This document shows, in pieces, positions 26,608-35,222 of a stretch of 64,000 bases of DNA. A program made the translations under genes and the position numbers. The notes below the pieces were generated by a model. The model saw only the letters and a program-made list of their open reading frames with translations, ran no database searches and was not told the origin of the DNA. The stretch is from an uncultured Faecalicoccus sp. (lineage in GTDB: Bacteria > Bacillota_I > Bacilli_A > Erysipelotrichales > Erysipelotrichaceae): contig CABVDD010000002.1 in assembly GCA_902497095.1 (NCBI GenBank), positions 1 to 64,000 on the forward strand. The letters are read 5' to 3'. Within the stretch, counting starts at the first letter, position 1. Each line of letters starts with the position of its first letter.

Positions 26608-28026
26608 ATGGAAACTCTTTCAAATGTTTTGGCGCAAATGAATGCTTGGGTATGGGGATTGCCTTTGATTAGCTTATTGTTAGCTACGGGCTTATATTTT
26701 ACATGCCGATTGAAACTGCTTCAATTTCGTAAATTAGTCTTTGCTTTTAAATTGATGTTTAAAAAAGAAGAGCAGCAGGAAGGCGATGTATCCAGTTTTC
26801 AAGCTTTATGTACTGCTTTATCGTCTACGATTGGTACAGGAAATATCGTAGGAGTGGCAACAGCTATTATTGCCGGGGGACCAGGTGCTTTGTTTTGGAT
26901 GTGGATATCAGCTTTTTTAGGAATGGCAACAAAATATGCCGAAGGATTATTAGCTATTGTCTATCGTCAACGAGATGCCAAAGGACAGATGTCCGGTGGT
27001 CCAATGTATTATTTAGAAAAAGGTTTACAACATAAAACGTTAGGAAAAATACTGGCGCGATTATTTGCCGTTTTTGGTGTGGCTGTAGCCTTGTTGGGAA
27101 TTGGAACTTTTACCCAAGTTCGCTCTATTTCCGATGCGGAAAGTCTTACTTTGCATATTCCACCTTATATCACAGGCTTGTTTCTTATGATTACTGTTGG
27201 TTTTATTACGATTGGCGGCATTAAACGCATCGCATCAGTATCCGAAGTAATTGTTCCTTTTATGAGTGTTGCTTATATATTGAGTGTAGTGATAATTATG
27301 ATCACACATTATCAGGAAATCGTACCGACTTTGGCTTTGGTTGTGCGATCTGCTTTTACACCTTCGGCAGCCTTTGGTGGCAGTGTGGGTATTAGTATGC
27401 AGATGGCAATACGCAGTGGTATCAGTCGTGGTATTTTTAGTAATGAATCAGGATTGGGAAGTGCACCAATCGCAGCTGCATCCGCTAAAACTAATTCTTG
27501 TGTAGAACAAGGACTAGTTTCTATGACAGGCACTTTTATCGATACGATTTGTGTTTGTACCATGACAGGCTTTGCGATCATTATTACACAATCTTATTTA
27601 TCAGGGCTAGAAGGTTCTGCCATGACCACTATGGCCTTCCAAAATGGTTTTCCTATAGGGCATATCGGATCGTATGTTGTAAATATTGGCTTATTATTTT
27701 TTGCCTTTACGACAATTATCGGATGGAATTTTTATGGAGAAAAATGTATTCAATATTTATTAGGGGAAAAAGCCATCTTACCTTATAAGATCTTATTTAT
27801 TGTTTTGATTGGAATAGGGCCTTTTATGTCTTTAGATTTTGTGTTTACACTTGCCGATATAGTAAATGGATGTATGGCTTTTCCTAACTTGATCGGCTTG
27901 ATTGCGTTACGAAAAGTTGTAGTAAAAGAAACCAAATCGTATTTTAATAAGTCTCTTTCTCAAGAAAAGTACATAGAAGAACTACAAATAAACAACAATT
28001 TGGTAAATAATTCACAAATAAGTTGA
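26608..28026 (+). CDS. AGCS-family amino acid (glycine/alanine):cation symporter
   Basis: Membrane transporter of 472 residues with about ten helices, importing glycine or alanine with Na+ or H+. STIGTGNIVGVATAI, GGPGALFWMWISAFLGMATK and NESGLGSAPIAAA are conserved AGCS motifs. Control by a tandem glycine riboswitch makes glycine the likely main substrate. A strong AAAGGAGG precedes the ATG. The stop codon overlaps the -35 box of the next promoter. Confidence 0.93.
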   Translation: METLSNVLAQMNAWVWGLPLISLLLATGLYFTCRLKLLQFRKLVFAFKLMFKKEEQQEGDVSSFQALCTALSSTIGTGNIVGVATAIIAGGPGALFWMWISAFLGMATKYAEGLLAIVYRQRDAKGQMSGGPMYYLEKGLQHKTLGKILARLFAVFGVAVALLGIGTFTQVRSISDAESLTLHIPPYITGLFLMITVGFITIGGIKRIASVSEVIVPFMSVAYILSVVIIMITHYQEIVPTLALVVRSAFTPSAAFGGSVGISMQMAIRSGISRGIFSNESGLGSAPIAAASAKTNSCVEQGLVSMTGTFIDTICVCTMTGFAIIITQSYLSGLEGSAMTTMAFQNGFPIGHIGSYVVNIGLLFFAFTTIIGWNFYGEKCIQYLLGEKAILPYKILFIVLIGIGPFMSLDFVFTLADIVNGCMAFPNLIGLIALRKVVVKETKSYFNKSLSQEKYIEELQINNNLVNNSQIS

Positions 28027-28051
28027 CAAGGTATAAAAGAAAGCATACGAT
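28023..28051 (+). promoter_or_regulatory. Sigma-A-type promoter of the ribU transcript
   Basis: TTGACA (28023-28028, perfect consensus), a 17-base spacer and TACGAT (28046-28051). The -35 box includes the TGA stop codon (28024-28026) of the symporter gene. The riboswitch starts about 15 bases downstream. Confidence 0.8.
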
Positions 28052-28065
28052 AAGGATGAACAAAA

Positions 28066-28172
28066 AACTTCAGGGTCGGGTGAAATTCCCAATCGGCGGT
28101 ATACTCCGCGAGCCTTAGGGCACGAACCGGTGCAATTCCGGTAGCGACAGTTAAAGTCTGGATGGAAGAAGA
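28066..28172 (+). promoter_or_regulatory. FMN riboswitch (RFN element)
   Basis: The conserved blocks AGGGTCGGGTGAAATTCCC, AATCGGCGGTA, AGCC, GAACCGGTGCAATTCCGG and GCGACAGT, ending AGTCTGGATGGAAGA, are all present in order. It sits upstream of ribU and before a strong terminator, so FMN binding should cause premature termination (OFF switch). Confidence 0.96.
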
Positions 28173-28204
28173 TTTTTTGAAATCCTTTTTTATCGTATAT
28201 CCTG

Positions 28205-28237
28205 AGAGGTTTTTGTGACAAACCTCTTTTTCTTTTT
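28205..28237 (+). terminator. Expression platform terminator of the FMN riboswitch
   Basis: AGAGGTTT (28205-28212) pairs with AAACCTCT (28220-28227) over a 7-base loop and runs into TTTCTTTTT. It lies between the aptamer and the ribU start. Confidence 0.88.
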
Positions 28238-28274
28238 AGATAAAGAGGTGCTGATGATAAGGAGGAATTTATAT

Positions 28275-28889
28275 ATGTCAGCACAATCATTTGTCAGTTC
28301 GAAAACATCTCGCGTACAATGGATTGCCAAAGTTTCTATTTTGGCGGCGATTGCCTTTGTCTTGATGTTATTCGAGATTCCATTGCCTTTCTTTCCACCT
28401 TTTTATAAGTTAGGCTTTGATGAAGTCGCCGTGATGATTGGCGGTTTTGCTTTAGGACCTCTTGCCGGAGCTGTAGTAGAAACACTCAAAATTATTTTAA
28501 ATCTAGTTTTTCAAGGAACAGATACAGCTTTTGTAGGAGAGATTTCTAATCTTTTGATTGGTCTTTCTTTAGTTTTACCAAGTGCTATCTATTATCAAAA
28601 ACATAAAACGATGAAAGGGGCTTTTATTGCCATGACTATCGGAATCATCTCCATGGGAGTGATGGGATGTGTGGCTAATTACTTTATCGCATTGCCGGCT
28701 TATTCGTATTTTTATGGTATGCCAATGGATGTAATCTTCGGTATGGGAAGTTCTATTTTACCTTTAGTCAAAAATACATTTACATTTGTAATTTTAATGA
28801 CATTGCCATTTAATTTATTAAAAGGCATAGTTGTTAGTATTATCGTAGGCATTTTATATAAAAGGATCTCACCAATTCTGCATCGTTAA
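28275..28889 (+). CDS. ribU: Riboflavin transporter, ECF-type S component RibU
   Basis: Membrane substrate-binding subunit (204 residues, about six helices) that imports riboflavin with a shared ECF module encoded elsewhere. Family marks are IAFVLMLFEIPLPFFPPFYK, GFDEVAVMIGGFALGPLAG and NFLIG-like regions around ISNLLIGLSLVLPSA. The ATG at 28275 is set by AAGGAGG; a longer frame from 28215 would start inside the terminator hairpin. FMN riboswitch control confirms the flavin role. Confidence 0.95.
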   Translation: MSAQSFVSSKTSRVQWIAKVSILAAIAFVLMLFEIPLPFFPPFYKLGFDEVAVMIGGFALGPLAGAVVETLKIILNLVFQGTDTAFVGEISNLLIGLSLVLPSAIYYQKHKTMKGAFIAMTIGIISMGVMGCVANYFIALPAYSYFYGMPMDVIFGMGSSILPLVKNTFTFVILMTLPFNLLKGIVVSIIVGILYKRISPILHR

Positions 28890-28911
28890 TAAGAGATCCG
28901 ATGAAGTTCTT

Positions 28912-28950
28912 AGATACGGAAACATTCGACTTCCGTATCTTTTTATTTTT
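28912..28950 (+). terminator. Rho-independent terminator of ribU
   Basis: AGATACGGA (28912-28920) pairs with TCCGTATCT (28932-28940), followed by TTTTATTTTT. The next 150 bases hold no gene before the tRNA. Confidence 0.88.
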
Positions 28951-29108
28951 CATTGAAACTTTTAGAATCATTGTTTAAATCTTTTATCATTTGATTTATG
29001 TTATTTTGGATAACATTGTCTGTTAGAGAAAGATGAATAGATTTCGAGTTGAAGGGTGTAAGAATCATTTGACAAGTTTTTAAAACCTTAGTATTATAAG
29101 TAGGCATT

Positions 29109-29196
29109 GGAGACTTGTCCGAGCGGCTTAAGGTGCAGTCTTGGAAAGGCTGTGTGGTTAACGCCACCAAGGGTTCGAATCCCTTAGTCTCCGCCA
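29109..29196 (+). tRNA. trnS: tRNA-Ser (GGA)
   Basis: An 88-base class II tRNA with acceptor GGAGACT/AGTCTCC, D-arm GTCCGAGCGGCTTAAGG, anticodon loop CTTGGAAAG (anticodon GGA), a long variable arm (TGTGTGGTTAACGCCACC) and T-loop GGTTCGAATCC. The 3' CCA is encoded. A terminator follows. Confidence 0.96.
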
Positions 29197-29204
29197 TTGT
29201 ATAT

Positions 29205-29232
29205 AAAGTGCTTTAAAAAGGCACTTTTTTTG
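29205..29232 (+). terminator. Terminator of the tRNA-Ser transcript
   Basis: AAAGTGC (29205-29211) pairs with GCACTTT (29221-29227) over a 9-base loop and ends in a run of T. The stretch from here to 29420 contains no coding sequence that I can support. Confidence 0.82.
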
Positions 29233-29420
29233 TATCCTATTCAGGAACTATAGAACAGTTTTATAAAAGATATACAAATACTGCGTATATTATTTGCATT
29301 ATTCTAGGGAAGTCGTTAGAATTATATGAAAATATGTGAAAATACAAATTTTGAGTGATTTTTATCGGAAAGATGATAGAATAGCAAGGTATATATGGGA
29401 CGGAGGATGTTTACCAAACT

Positions 29421-29945
29421 ATGAGAGATCCTTATGAAGTATTAGGCGTATCTAGAAGTGCCTCACCGGATGAAATAAAATCGGCATATCGTAAGTTGGC
29501 TAAAAAATATCACCCAGATTTACATCCGGGCGATGAAGAATGTGCTAAAAAGATGCAGGAAGTTAATGCGGCTTATGATCAGATCAATAACCCGGAAAAA
29601 TATAGAAACACAGCTTATCAACAACAATCCAATCCGTATGGAAATACATATCAGGATCCTTTTTCCTATTTCTATAATCAACAATCGAATCAAAATACGG
29701 ATTTTAATTCGAATTTTTTCTTTTATGGACCATTTGGTTTTGGTGGCACACCATATCAAAGATCACAAAAAAGCAGTGGCTCCTTTTTTAGAAATTTTAT
29801 TTTATTGATATTGATCATGAATCTGTTGACATATTGTTCTCGAATGTATTTCGCATCGAGTCTCTATGATTCTCGTTATGATGATAGTGAAAGAATACAA
29901 GAAGAACAAAGAGGATGGAATACAAATGAAGGTGTAAGAGCTTAA
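29421..29945 (+). CDS. J-domain protein with C-terminal membrane helix
   Basis: Co-chaperone of DnaK-type chaperones, 174 residues. The J domain fills residues 1-65 (DPYEVLGVSRSASPDEIKSA, the HPD in KKYHPDLHPGD, and AAYDQINNP). A Gln/Asn/Phe-rich linker follows, then one hydrophobic segment (NFILLILIMNLLTYC, about 132-146), so it is likely membrane-anchored. There is no zinc-finger or substrate-binding domain, so it is not DnaJ itself. GGAGG lies 13 bases before the ATG, slightly long. Confidence 0.85.
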   Translation: MRDPYEVLGVSRSASPDEIKSAYRKLAKKYHPDLHPGDEECAKKMQEVNAAYDQINNPEKYRNTAYQQQSNPYGNTYQDPFSYFYNQQSNQNTDFNSNFFFYGPFGFGGTPYQRSQKSSGSFFRNFILLILIMNLLTYCSRMYFASSLYDSRYDDSERIQEEQRGWNTNEGVRA

Positions 29946-29965
29946 TCTCTTGCACCTTTTTTTAT
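29929..29965. terminator. Bidirectional terminator between convergent genes
   Basis: GGTGTAAGAG pairs with CTCTTGCACC over a 6-base loop, with A-rich sequence upstream and seven T downstream. It overlaps the 3' ends of both the J-domain gene and the minus-strand membrane protein. Confidence 0.85.
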
Positions 29966-30784
29966 TTCCTGATAAAGATAATCTTTATCCATATCTTTCT
30001 TTTTTGGAATAAAGTTTTGAATAAATGTAAATCGTTCTTTATTTCTTGCGTAAAAATAGCTGAATAAAGAAAATGTCGTTGCTCCAATAAAATTCACAAA
30101 TAGATCTTCCATCGTATCAATTAAACCGATATCTACATAGCCTTGATCCGATATGATTTTGCCATCGATCATGACTTCATGAATATTCTCGGCTTCAAAA
30201 GCTGGGATGACTTCATCAACACCTGCAGAATGAATCGAAGTGATCAAAGTATCTTTTTGTGTATCCATCGCAAAGAATTGATCCATTGAAAATTCAAAAA
30301 ACTCCCAAAGAACGCCGATCGTCATAGAGAATGTAAAGGAAACGATGGCAAGAAAAACTGGAGAAACAAAAAATTGAACTTTTTCACTTTTATTTAATAA
30401 GCTGACCATGGAAAAGCCAACAGCAGCACATACAAAACCATTAATGGTATGCAGTACAGTGTCCCAATAAGGAATGGAAAAATAATAATTGTCAATTTCT
30501 CCTAATATTTCTGCTGCATAGATAAAGATAAGTATCAAAATTTCCAAGAATATGGGTAGCTCTATTTTAAAGGTGAGTTGTACAAAACTAGGCACCAGAA
30601 GTAATAACAGAGTTAAAAGGCAAACAAAGATATTTTCGTAATTTTGCATCATGATCTGACGAACCAAAACAAATATGACAAGTGTTCGCAAAATTACATA
30701 GACCACAAAAGAAGAACGATGTTCTTTAATTTCTAACATCAAAGCATTTTTAAGACCAAGAATATAATTTTTTAAACGTTTCAT
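29942..30784 (-). CDS. Conserved integral membrane protein (YjdF/DUF2238-like)
   Basis: A 280-residue membrane protein with about seven helices. The motifs YWDTVLHTINGF, GVLWEFFEFSMD and IDTMEDLFVN resemble the DUF2238/YjdF family, whose function is unknown. An approximately 60-residue hydrophilic loop (QKDTLITSIHSAGVDE onwards) lies between helices. It follows six bases after the rRNA methyltransferase gene in a three-gene minus-strand cluster. Family assignment is moderate. Confidence 0.72.
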   Translation of the reverse strand: MKRLKNYILGLKNALMLEIKEHRSSFVVYVILRTLVIFVLVRQIMMQNYENIFVCLLTLLLLLVPSFVQLTFKIELPIFLEILILIFIYAAEILGEIDNYYFSIPYWDTVLHTINGFVCAAVGFSMVSLLNKSEKVQFFVSPVFLAIVSFTFSMTIGVLWEFFEFSMDQFFAMDTQKDTLITSIHSAGVDEVIPAFEAENIHEVMIDGKIISDQGYVDIGLIDTMEDLFVNFIGATTFSLFSYFYARNKERFTFIQNFIPKKKDMDKDYLYQEIKKGARD

Positions 30785-30789
30785 CTTTT

Positions 30790-31530
30790 TTATCCTTTGT
30801 TTCTATCAAACTCGTACATTAATATACCCCCGGCAATCGCAACATTTAAACTTTCAAATGCATGCATTTCAATTTTCACGACAAAATCACAGAGATCAAT
30901 CAGTTCTTTACGAACACCATTTCCTTCATTTCCTAATAAGATTCCGTAAGAAGCTTCTTTTTTTACTTGTGATAAAGGAATGGATCGTTCATGAAGACTT
31001 GTTCCATAAATAGAAATATTTTCTTTCTGTTTTTGAAAAATCAAATCTGCTAAATCTGTATAGCTGACAGGAATATGAAAAATGGCACCTTGTGAAGCTT
31101 GAATCGTCTTTTCATTATATATATCAACACATGTATTGGAACAATACACATGATCTATATCAAAAGCACAGGCTGTTCGCAACAAGGTTCCCATATTTCC
31201 TGGATCTTGTATCGAATCTAAAAGAAGTATATGTTTTTCTGTTTTTTTTGACCATTCTTTTTTTTGACAAAGGCCAATCATCTTTGCCTGGGAATTTTGA
31301 ACAGAAAGCTTATTTAATACGGCATCTGTACAAAGTGTATAAGGAATAGAAAATGGTTTGTCATATTCTTTGTTGATAAAAACTTCTTGTAGACATCCTA
31401 CCGTATATGCTTCTTGTATCAAATGTTCTCCTTCAACCAAAAAACATCCTGTTTTATCCCGTTCTTTTTTAGTGTGTAAACGAGTTAATTCTTTGATTCG
31501 TTTATTGTGTGTGGATTCAATAAAATTCAT
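30790..31530 (-). CDS. SpoU/TrmH-family RNA 2'-O-methyltransferase
   Basis: RNA ribose methyltransferase of 246 residues. The N-terminal substrate-binding part (IKELTRLHTKKERDKTGCF, FLVEGEHLIQEA) is followed by the SPOUT knot with motif I QDPGNMGTLLRTACAF, motif II LLGNEGNGV and motif III SLNVAIAGGILMYEF. It most likely modifies 23S rRNA; RlmB-type or the related YsgA/TsnR group cannot be separated by eye. Its start overlaps the stop of the upstream membrane protein gene (ATGA). Confidence 0.9.
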   Translation of the reverse strand: MNFIESTHNKRIKELTRLHTKKERDKTGCFLVEGEHLIQEAYTVGCLQEVFINKEYDKPFSIPYTLCTDAVLNKLSVQNSQAKMIGLCQKKEWSKKTEKHILLLDSIQDPGNMGTLLRTACAFDIDHVYCSNTCVDIYNEKTIQASQGAIFHIPVSYTDLADLIFQKQKENISIYGTSLHERSIPLSQVKKEASYGILLGNEGNGVRKELIDLCDFVVKIEMHAFESLNVAIAGGILMYEFDRNKG

Positions 31531-32081
31531 GCACTTATTTTATCATGATTATCAGAAAATACCAGTTGATATAACGTCGCATTGACAAGGAAGGAAAAAG
31601 AAGTCTGTGCCGCTGATGTGATATGTCCAGGTGCCAAAAGTAGAAAAGCACAAAATAAAAAGACTATCAGAAGTATTTTTTCATAAGAAAACAAAATCAT
31701 CTGTTTATAGAAATAATAAAGCCACTCTATGATGAAGCCTCCAACACAGACAATGGCAAGCCAAATATGCAAATCATTTATCCAACCGGCATTTTGTAGA
31801 TGATAAGGAATCAAACAGGAAAAGGGCATGCCGATACAAAAAAATAAATGAAGCAATGAAAAATAGGAAAACTTTCTTTTTTGCCAATATAGAATAGAAA
31901 GTTTATAAAATCCCCATGCACTGCTTGTAGCCCATAAAAAAAGATATATTGGATGGTGCATGGTATTTCCTATATGACTCTGGTTGTCATAAAAAACATC
32001 GATCCAAAACCAGGGAAGAATATTTAAAATGGGATTTAAGATCCAAATATGTATAAAAAAGAGACATTTTTTAAATTTCAT
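31527..32081 (-). CDS. Hypothetical integral membrane protein
   Basis: I do not recognise this 184-residue protein. It has about six hydrophobic helices and few charges, with HIWILNPILNILPWFWIDVFYDNQ near the start (motif positions about 11-34; written here as ILNPILNILPWFW). It overlaps the methyltransferase gene by four bases and is the first gene of that cluster. No clear Shine-Dalgarno precedes the ATG, so the start is less sure. Confidence 0.6.
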   Translation of the reverse strand: MKFKKCLFFIHIWILNPILNILPWFWIDVFYDNQSHIGNTMHHPIYLFLWATSSAWGFYKLSILYWQKRKFSYFSLLHLFFCIGMPFSCLIPYHLQNAGWINDLHIWLAIVCVGGFIIEWLYYFYKQMILFSYEKILLIVFLFCAFLLLAPGHITSAAQTSFSFLVNATLYQLVFSDNHDKISA

Positions 32082-32160
32082 AAAAGAATTTTAACTTTTT
32101 TTAATACTTTTATCAAAATTTATCGTATCTAATAGTGAGGTTTTCAAAAAAGGAGGTTTT

Positions 32161-33144
32161 ATGAACCAATGGATTCAAGTTTTATCTCGAGATTCTTCAA
32201 TTTTAAGAGTATCTCTAACAGATCCTTCTAAGATGGATCTAACGGTCTTTGAAAAAATGGCCAATGATGATTTTTGTCTACGCTGTGTTTTAGATGATTC
32301 CCAAAAAGGTATTATTGCGTATGCAGTGGAAAATTTGATCAATTTAAAAGATTTTTTGGAACAGGTAACATTTGAGAAAAAAGAGGGTTATTTGTTTTTA
32401 AAGAAGTTATTCGAATGTGCGATTTCAGTAAATCGCAACAAACCTGTCTTATTCGATCCTTCTTTTGTATTTGTGTCACCATACGGAGATACATTTTATT
32501 TTCTAGTAGTTCCTTTAGTATTAGATGAATGGCTGTTTCAAAAAAATCAGATTTTATCATGGGTTCAATATTTGATCGAACACTTTAAGACTACAACAGC
32601 ATATGAAATTTTAGGTTTTATGATCCGATTTAGTCAAAGTGAGGAGTTTTCTTTACCCAACTTGATTTCAGGGTTAGAAAATGTAAAACATCATTATTAT
32701 CCATTGAAAAAACGCTGGTCCTTCTTTAAAGAAAAGGAAGGTTTTCGTTTAAAAGAACCAGTGAGTAATCTGTATTATGGAAATCTTCATTTTATTAAAA
32801 CTTCAAAGGAAGAACACGATGATAATAAAACACAGCTGATTGGTCAAATAAACGACACCAAAGCCTATTTGAAAGAGACAAAGACAGGCAAAATGTATGA
32901 TCTTGTAACAGAAAATGTGTTGATAGGGCGTTTGGTATCATGTGATATACGATTACCCGATGAATCAATTTCCTTAAAACATGCCATGATACTTTGTGAA
33001 AATGAACGTTACTACATCAAAGATCTAAAAAGTTTAAATAAGACATATCTCAACGATAAACAAGTCATTCGCAAGATGCGTCTTCATAATAATATGAAGC
33101 TTCGATTGGGAACAATGGAATTTACTTTTATACAAGATGAATGA
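32161..33144 (+). CDS. FHA-domain protein of the type VII secretion locus
   Basis: Predicted cytoplasmic protein of 327 residues that binds phosphothreonine. Residues 1-190 form an uncharacterised domain like the N-terminal part (DUF6382) found in clostridial FHA proteins. Residues about 240-325 are an FHA domain with IGR at 255-257, Ser271/His274 in SLKHAMI and LNKTYLND at 292-299. A strong AAAGGAGG precedes the ATG. It overlaps the kinase-like gene by eight bases, so the two proteins are made together; the kinase is the obvious source of the phosphothreonine. Confidence 0.82.
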   Translation: MNQWIQVLSRDSSILRVSLTDPSKMDLTVFEKMANDDFCLRCVLDDSQKGIIAYAVENLINLKDFLEQVTFEKKEGYLFLKKLFECAISVNRNKPVLFDPSFVFVSPYGDTFYFLVVPLVLDEWLFQKNQILSWVQYLIEHFKTTTAYEILGFMIRFSQSEEFSLPNLISGLENVKHHYYPLKKRWSFFKEKEGFRLKEPVSNLYYGNLHFIKTSKEEHDDNKTQLIGQINDTKAYLKETKTGKMYDLVTENVLIGRLVSCDIRLPDESISLKHAMILCENERYYIKDLKSLNKTYLNDKQVIRKMRLHNNMKLRLGTMEFTFIQDE

Positions 33145-34513
33145 TCAAAGATATAAGCTGGAAAGGATACTAGCTTCTACACCTTATTCTTTGTCAGCTT
33201 TGGTTATGGATCAATGGACGGGAAAACATTATTTTACAAAAACTCTGTATCTTTCTAGTGCATCGGCTATTCATCTACATCAATTTAAAATGGAAATACA
33301 AGTCTTGTCATTGATGAATGATCCATACATACCGCATCTAATAGATGTGATACAAGATGACGCAAAAATGATGATCATTGAAACATGGATTCCCGGAAAG
33401 ACTTTGTTGCAGAAAAAGAAAGAGAAGAAATTATTTCGTTTTAAAAAACGATGGGCCCTTGAACTCATGCACCTTTTAGAAAACCTCCATGCTCAAGGCT
33501 TTCTTTATCTAGATCTCAAATTAGACAATATGATGATCTATCAAAATCATTTATTTTTAATTGATTTTAATGCTTGTTTACCAATCGGTTCTGTACAAGT
33601 ATACATGTCTTCACAATCGAATCGTACTCCGGAATCATTGACGTCTAGAAAAAAAGAGGTGACTTCCGATATTTATGCACTTGGCACTTTATTAAGACCA
33701 TTTTATACCATGTCTTTATATCGTTTATGGATTTTCAAGTGTATGAAACAAGACGTACAAAAAAGATTTTCAACGATTCGATCTGCGCGATTTTACTATC
33801 TATTGATAGGGTACATACAAAAAGGAATGTGTTTACTATTACTTATTCTGTCTGTTTTCTTTTATAACACGATATCCTTTCAAAGTCGTCGTGAAGATCT
33901 TATTCGTGATTATCAACTTTATCAATATCAAATAGAAGGAGGTTTACAAGAAAAAACACAAAAGGTTTTATCCGAATGGATCGTGCAGAATCGATTGAAT
34001 ATAGAAGTATTGTCTGATGAAGAAAACGCAAGTTTTTTTCTGGAGCAAGCTATCTTTTCAAGAAGTCAGTCCATTGTATCTTATATCTTAAAATGCATGC
34101 CAGATTCTATGCAGGAAAAGTTGCCATTACAAGTACAGCTGGCAAATTGGATCGTTTTTCAAAGTGCGGATGATTCTTTGTCTTTGATGATGGATAGCTT
34201 ACAGGCTATTTTGAAAGAATCGGATGCATTACGCAAAGCTTTACACATTTCAGTTTTGGAGCAGATGTTATTGGAAAATGAAGTTCTTTTAGATAAGAAG
34301 GCTCGTCTGTTATTAGATGAAATTCATAAAACATGGACAAATGATCTGGTGCAGGAAAACAAAGAAATTTTTAAAGAAGTGGCATGTACACATCTGGAAT
34401 ACCTGCTTTTATTACGATCTAGAAATATAGAAGAATGCTATTTACCGACCGTTTTTATAGAAACTTTTCAAGATGAAGAAACATTTATTCAACTCTTGGA
34501 CTTATTAAATTAG
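33137..34513 (+). CDS. EssB/YukC-like membrane protein with kinase-type domain
   Basis: Membrane protein of 458 residues in the EssB layout: kinase fold (1-215), one helix (about 222-247) and a helical outer part (250-458). Known EssB proteins are pseudokinases. Here the kinase core keeps Lys35 (beta-3), Glu53 (helix C), the catalytic loop YLDLKLDN (Asp126, Lys128, Asn131), DFN (Asp143), TPE (164-166) and SDIYALG (Asp178). Only the glycine-rich loop is weak. It may therefore be an active Ser/Thr kinase. Alternatives are a PknB-type kinase that replaced EssB, or a fold that kept these residues without activity. Confidence 0.8.
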   Translation: MNDQRYKLERILASTPYSLSALVMDQWTGKHYFTKTLYLSSASAIHLHQFKMEIQVLSLMNDPYIPHLIDVIQDDAKMMIIETWIPGKTLLQKKKEKKLFRFKKRWALELMHLLENLHAQGFLYLDLKLDNMMIYQNHLFLIDFNACLPIGSVQVYMSSQSNRTPESLTSRKKEVTSDIYALGTLLRPFYTMSLYRLWIFKCMKQDVQKRFSTIRSARFYYLLIGYIQKGMCLLLLILSVFFYNTISFQSRREDLIRDYQLYQYQIEGGLQEKTQKVLSEWIVQNRLNIEVLSDEENASFFLEQAIFSRSQSIVSYILKCMPDSMQEKLPLQVQLANWIVFQSADDSLSLMMDSLQAILKESDALRKALHISVLEQMLLENEVLLDKKARLLLDEIHKTWTNDLVQENKEIFKEVACTHLEYLLLLRSRNIEECYLPTVFIETFQDEETFIQLLDLLN

Positions 34514-34526
34514 AAGGGATGTGAGT

Positions 34527-35195
34527 ATGAAGCGCTGGATTTTATGGATCAGTATTTTCTGGTTGAGCTTTTCCATGACGGTATATGCACAAGAAAGACC
34601 TTTAAATATCAAAGAACAAGAAATGCCAATTTACTATCAAAATGAACAGGTCAAAAAAGATATATATTATGATACTGAAAATGTATTTGAACTTGTTTCT
34701 AAAGACAAAGAGATACAAGTTTTAGTAGATGATGTAAATACAAAGATCGAATGGAAAGAAGATAAAGGTATTATTTCTTTTTCAAAACAAAAACATCATG
34801 TACAAATCATCAAAGAACAACAAGTCATCAGAGATTTTTGGATTTATGGTTTAGATCCTGTTAGGGCCAATGCACAGTTTGTTTTGACAGGTGATGGAAA
34901 ACATAATTTAAAAATAAGCTTTGATACACCTTGTGTAGATGAAATTTATGCCGTTATACAAATTAATGATCAAGTTGTAGAAGAAATACAATGCATCCAT
35001 CAAAAAGAAGTATCGTATGTTTTAACAGATGGTGAATATAAAGTATATTTGAAAGATCATCAAAACTTGAATCGAGTATTAACGATCAATGAAAAAGAAT
35101 TTTTAAGCTTTCATTTTTCAGATCAGGAACCACAAATTCAAACCGAACTAAAAGAAATTTCAGGCTCTAAAAATAAAGAACTTTTGATTACCTAG
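34527..35195 (+). CDS. Surface protein, N-terminal part up to an in-frame amber codon
   Basis: First part of a predicted type I membrane protein. It starts with a signal peptide (MKRWILWISIFWLSFSMTVY then AQERP) and continues as a beta-rich extracellular region of about 200 residues with no family I can name. The frame ends at TAG 35193-35195, but the same frame goes on without other stops to 36233, and the C-terminal part holds the only membrane anchor. ATG at 34527 is chosen over GTG at 34521 because the signal peptide starts there. As it stands the product would be secreted and truncated. Confidence 0.7.
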   Translation: MKRWILWISIFWLSFSMTVYAQERPLNIKEQEMPIYYQNEQVKKDIYYDTENVFELVSKDKEIQVLVDDVNTKIEWKEDKGIISFSKQKHHVQIIKEQQVIRDFWIYGLDPVRANAQFVLTGDGKHNLKISFDTPCVDEIYAVIQINDQVVEEIQCIHQKEVSYVLTDGEYKVYLKDHQNLNRVLTINEKEFLSFHFSDQEPQIQTELKEISGSKNKELLIT

Positions 35196-35222
35196 CCTGA
35201 TTTTCTAAAAGATAAAAGTGTA

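Noticed and set aside
27312..27788. Opposite- and other-frame open frames inside the AGCS symporter gene
   Set aside because: They are shadows of a conserved transporter gene without their own start signals.
28943..29197. Minus-strand open frame of 84 codons
   Set aside because: It lies antisense to tRNA-Ser and the ribU terminator; the match to a tRNA and hairpins explains the sequence, and there is no ribosome site.
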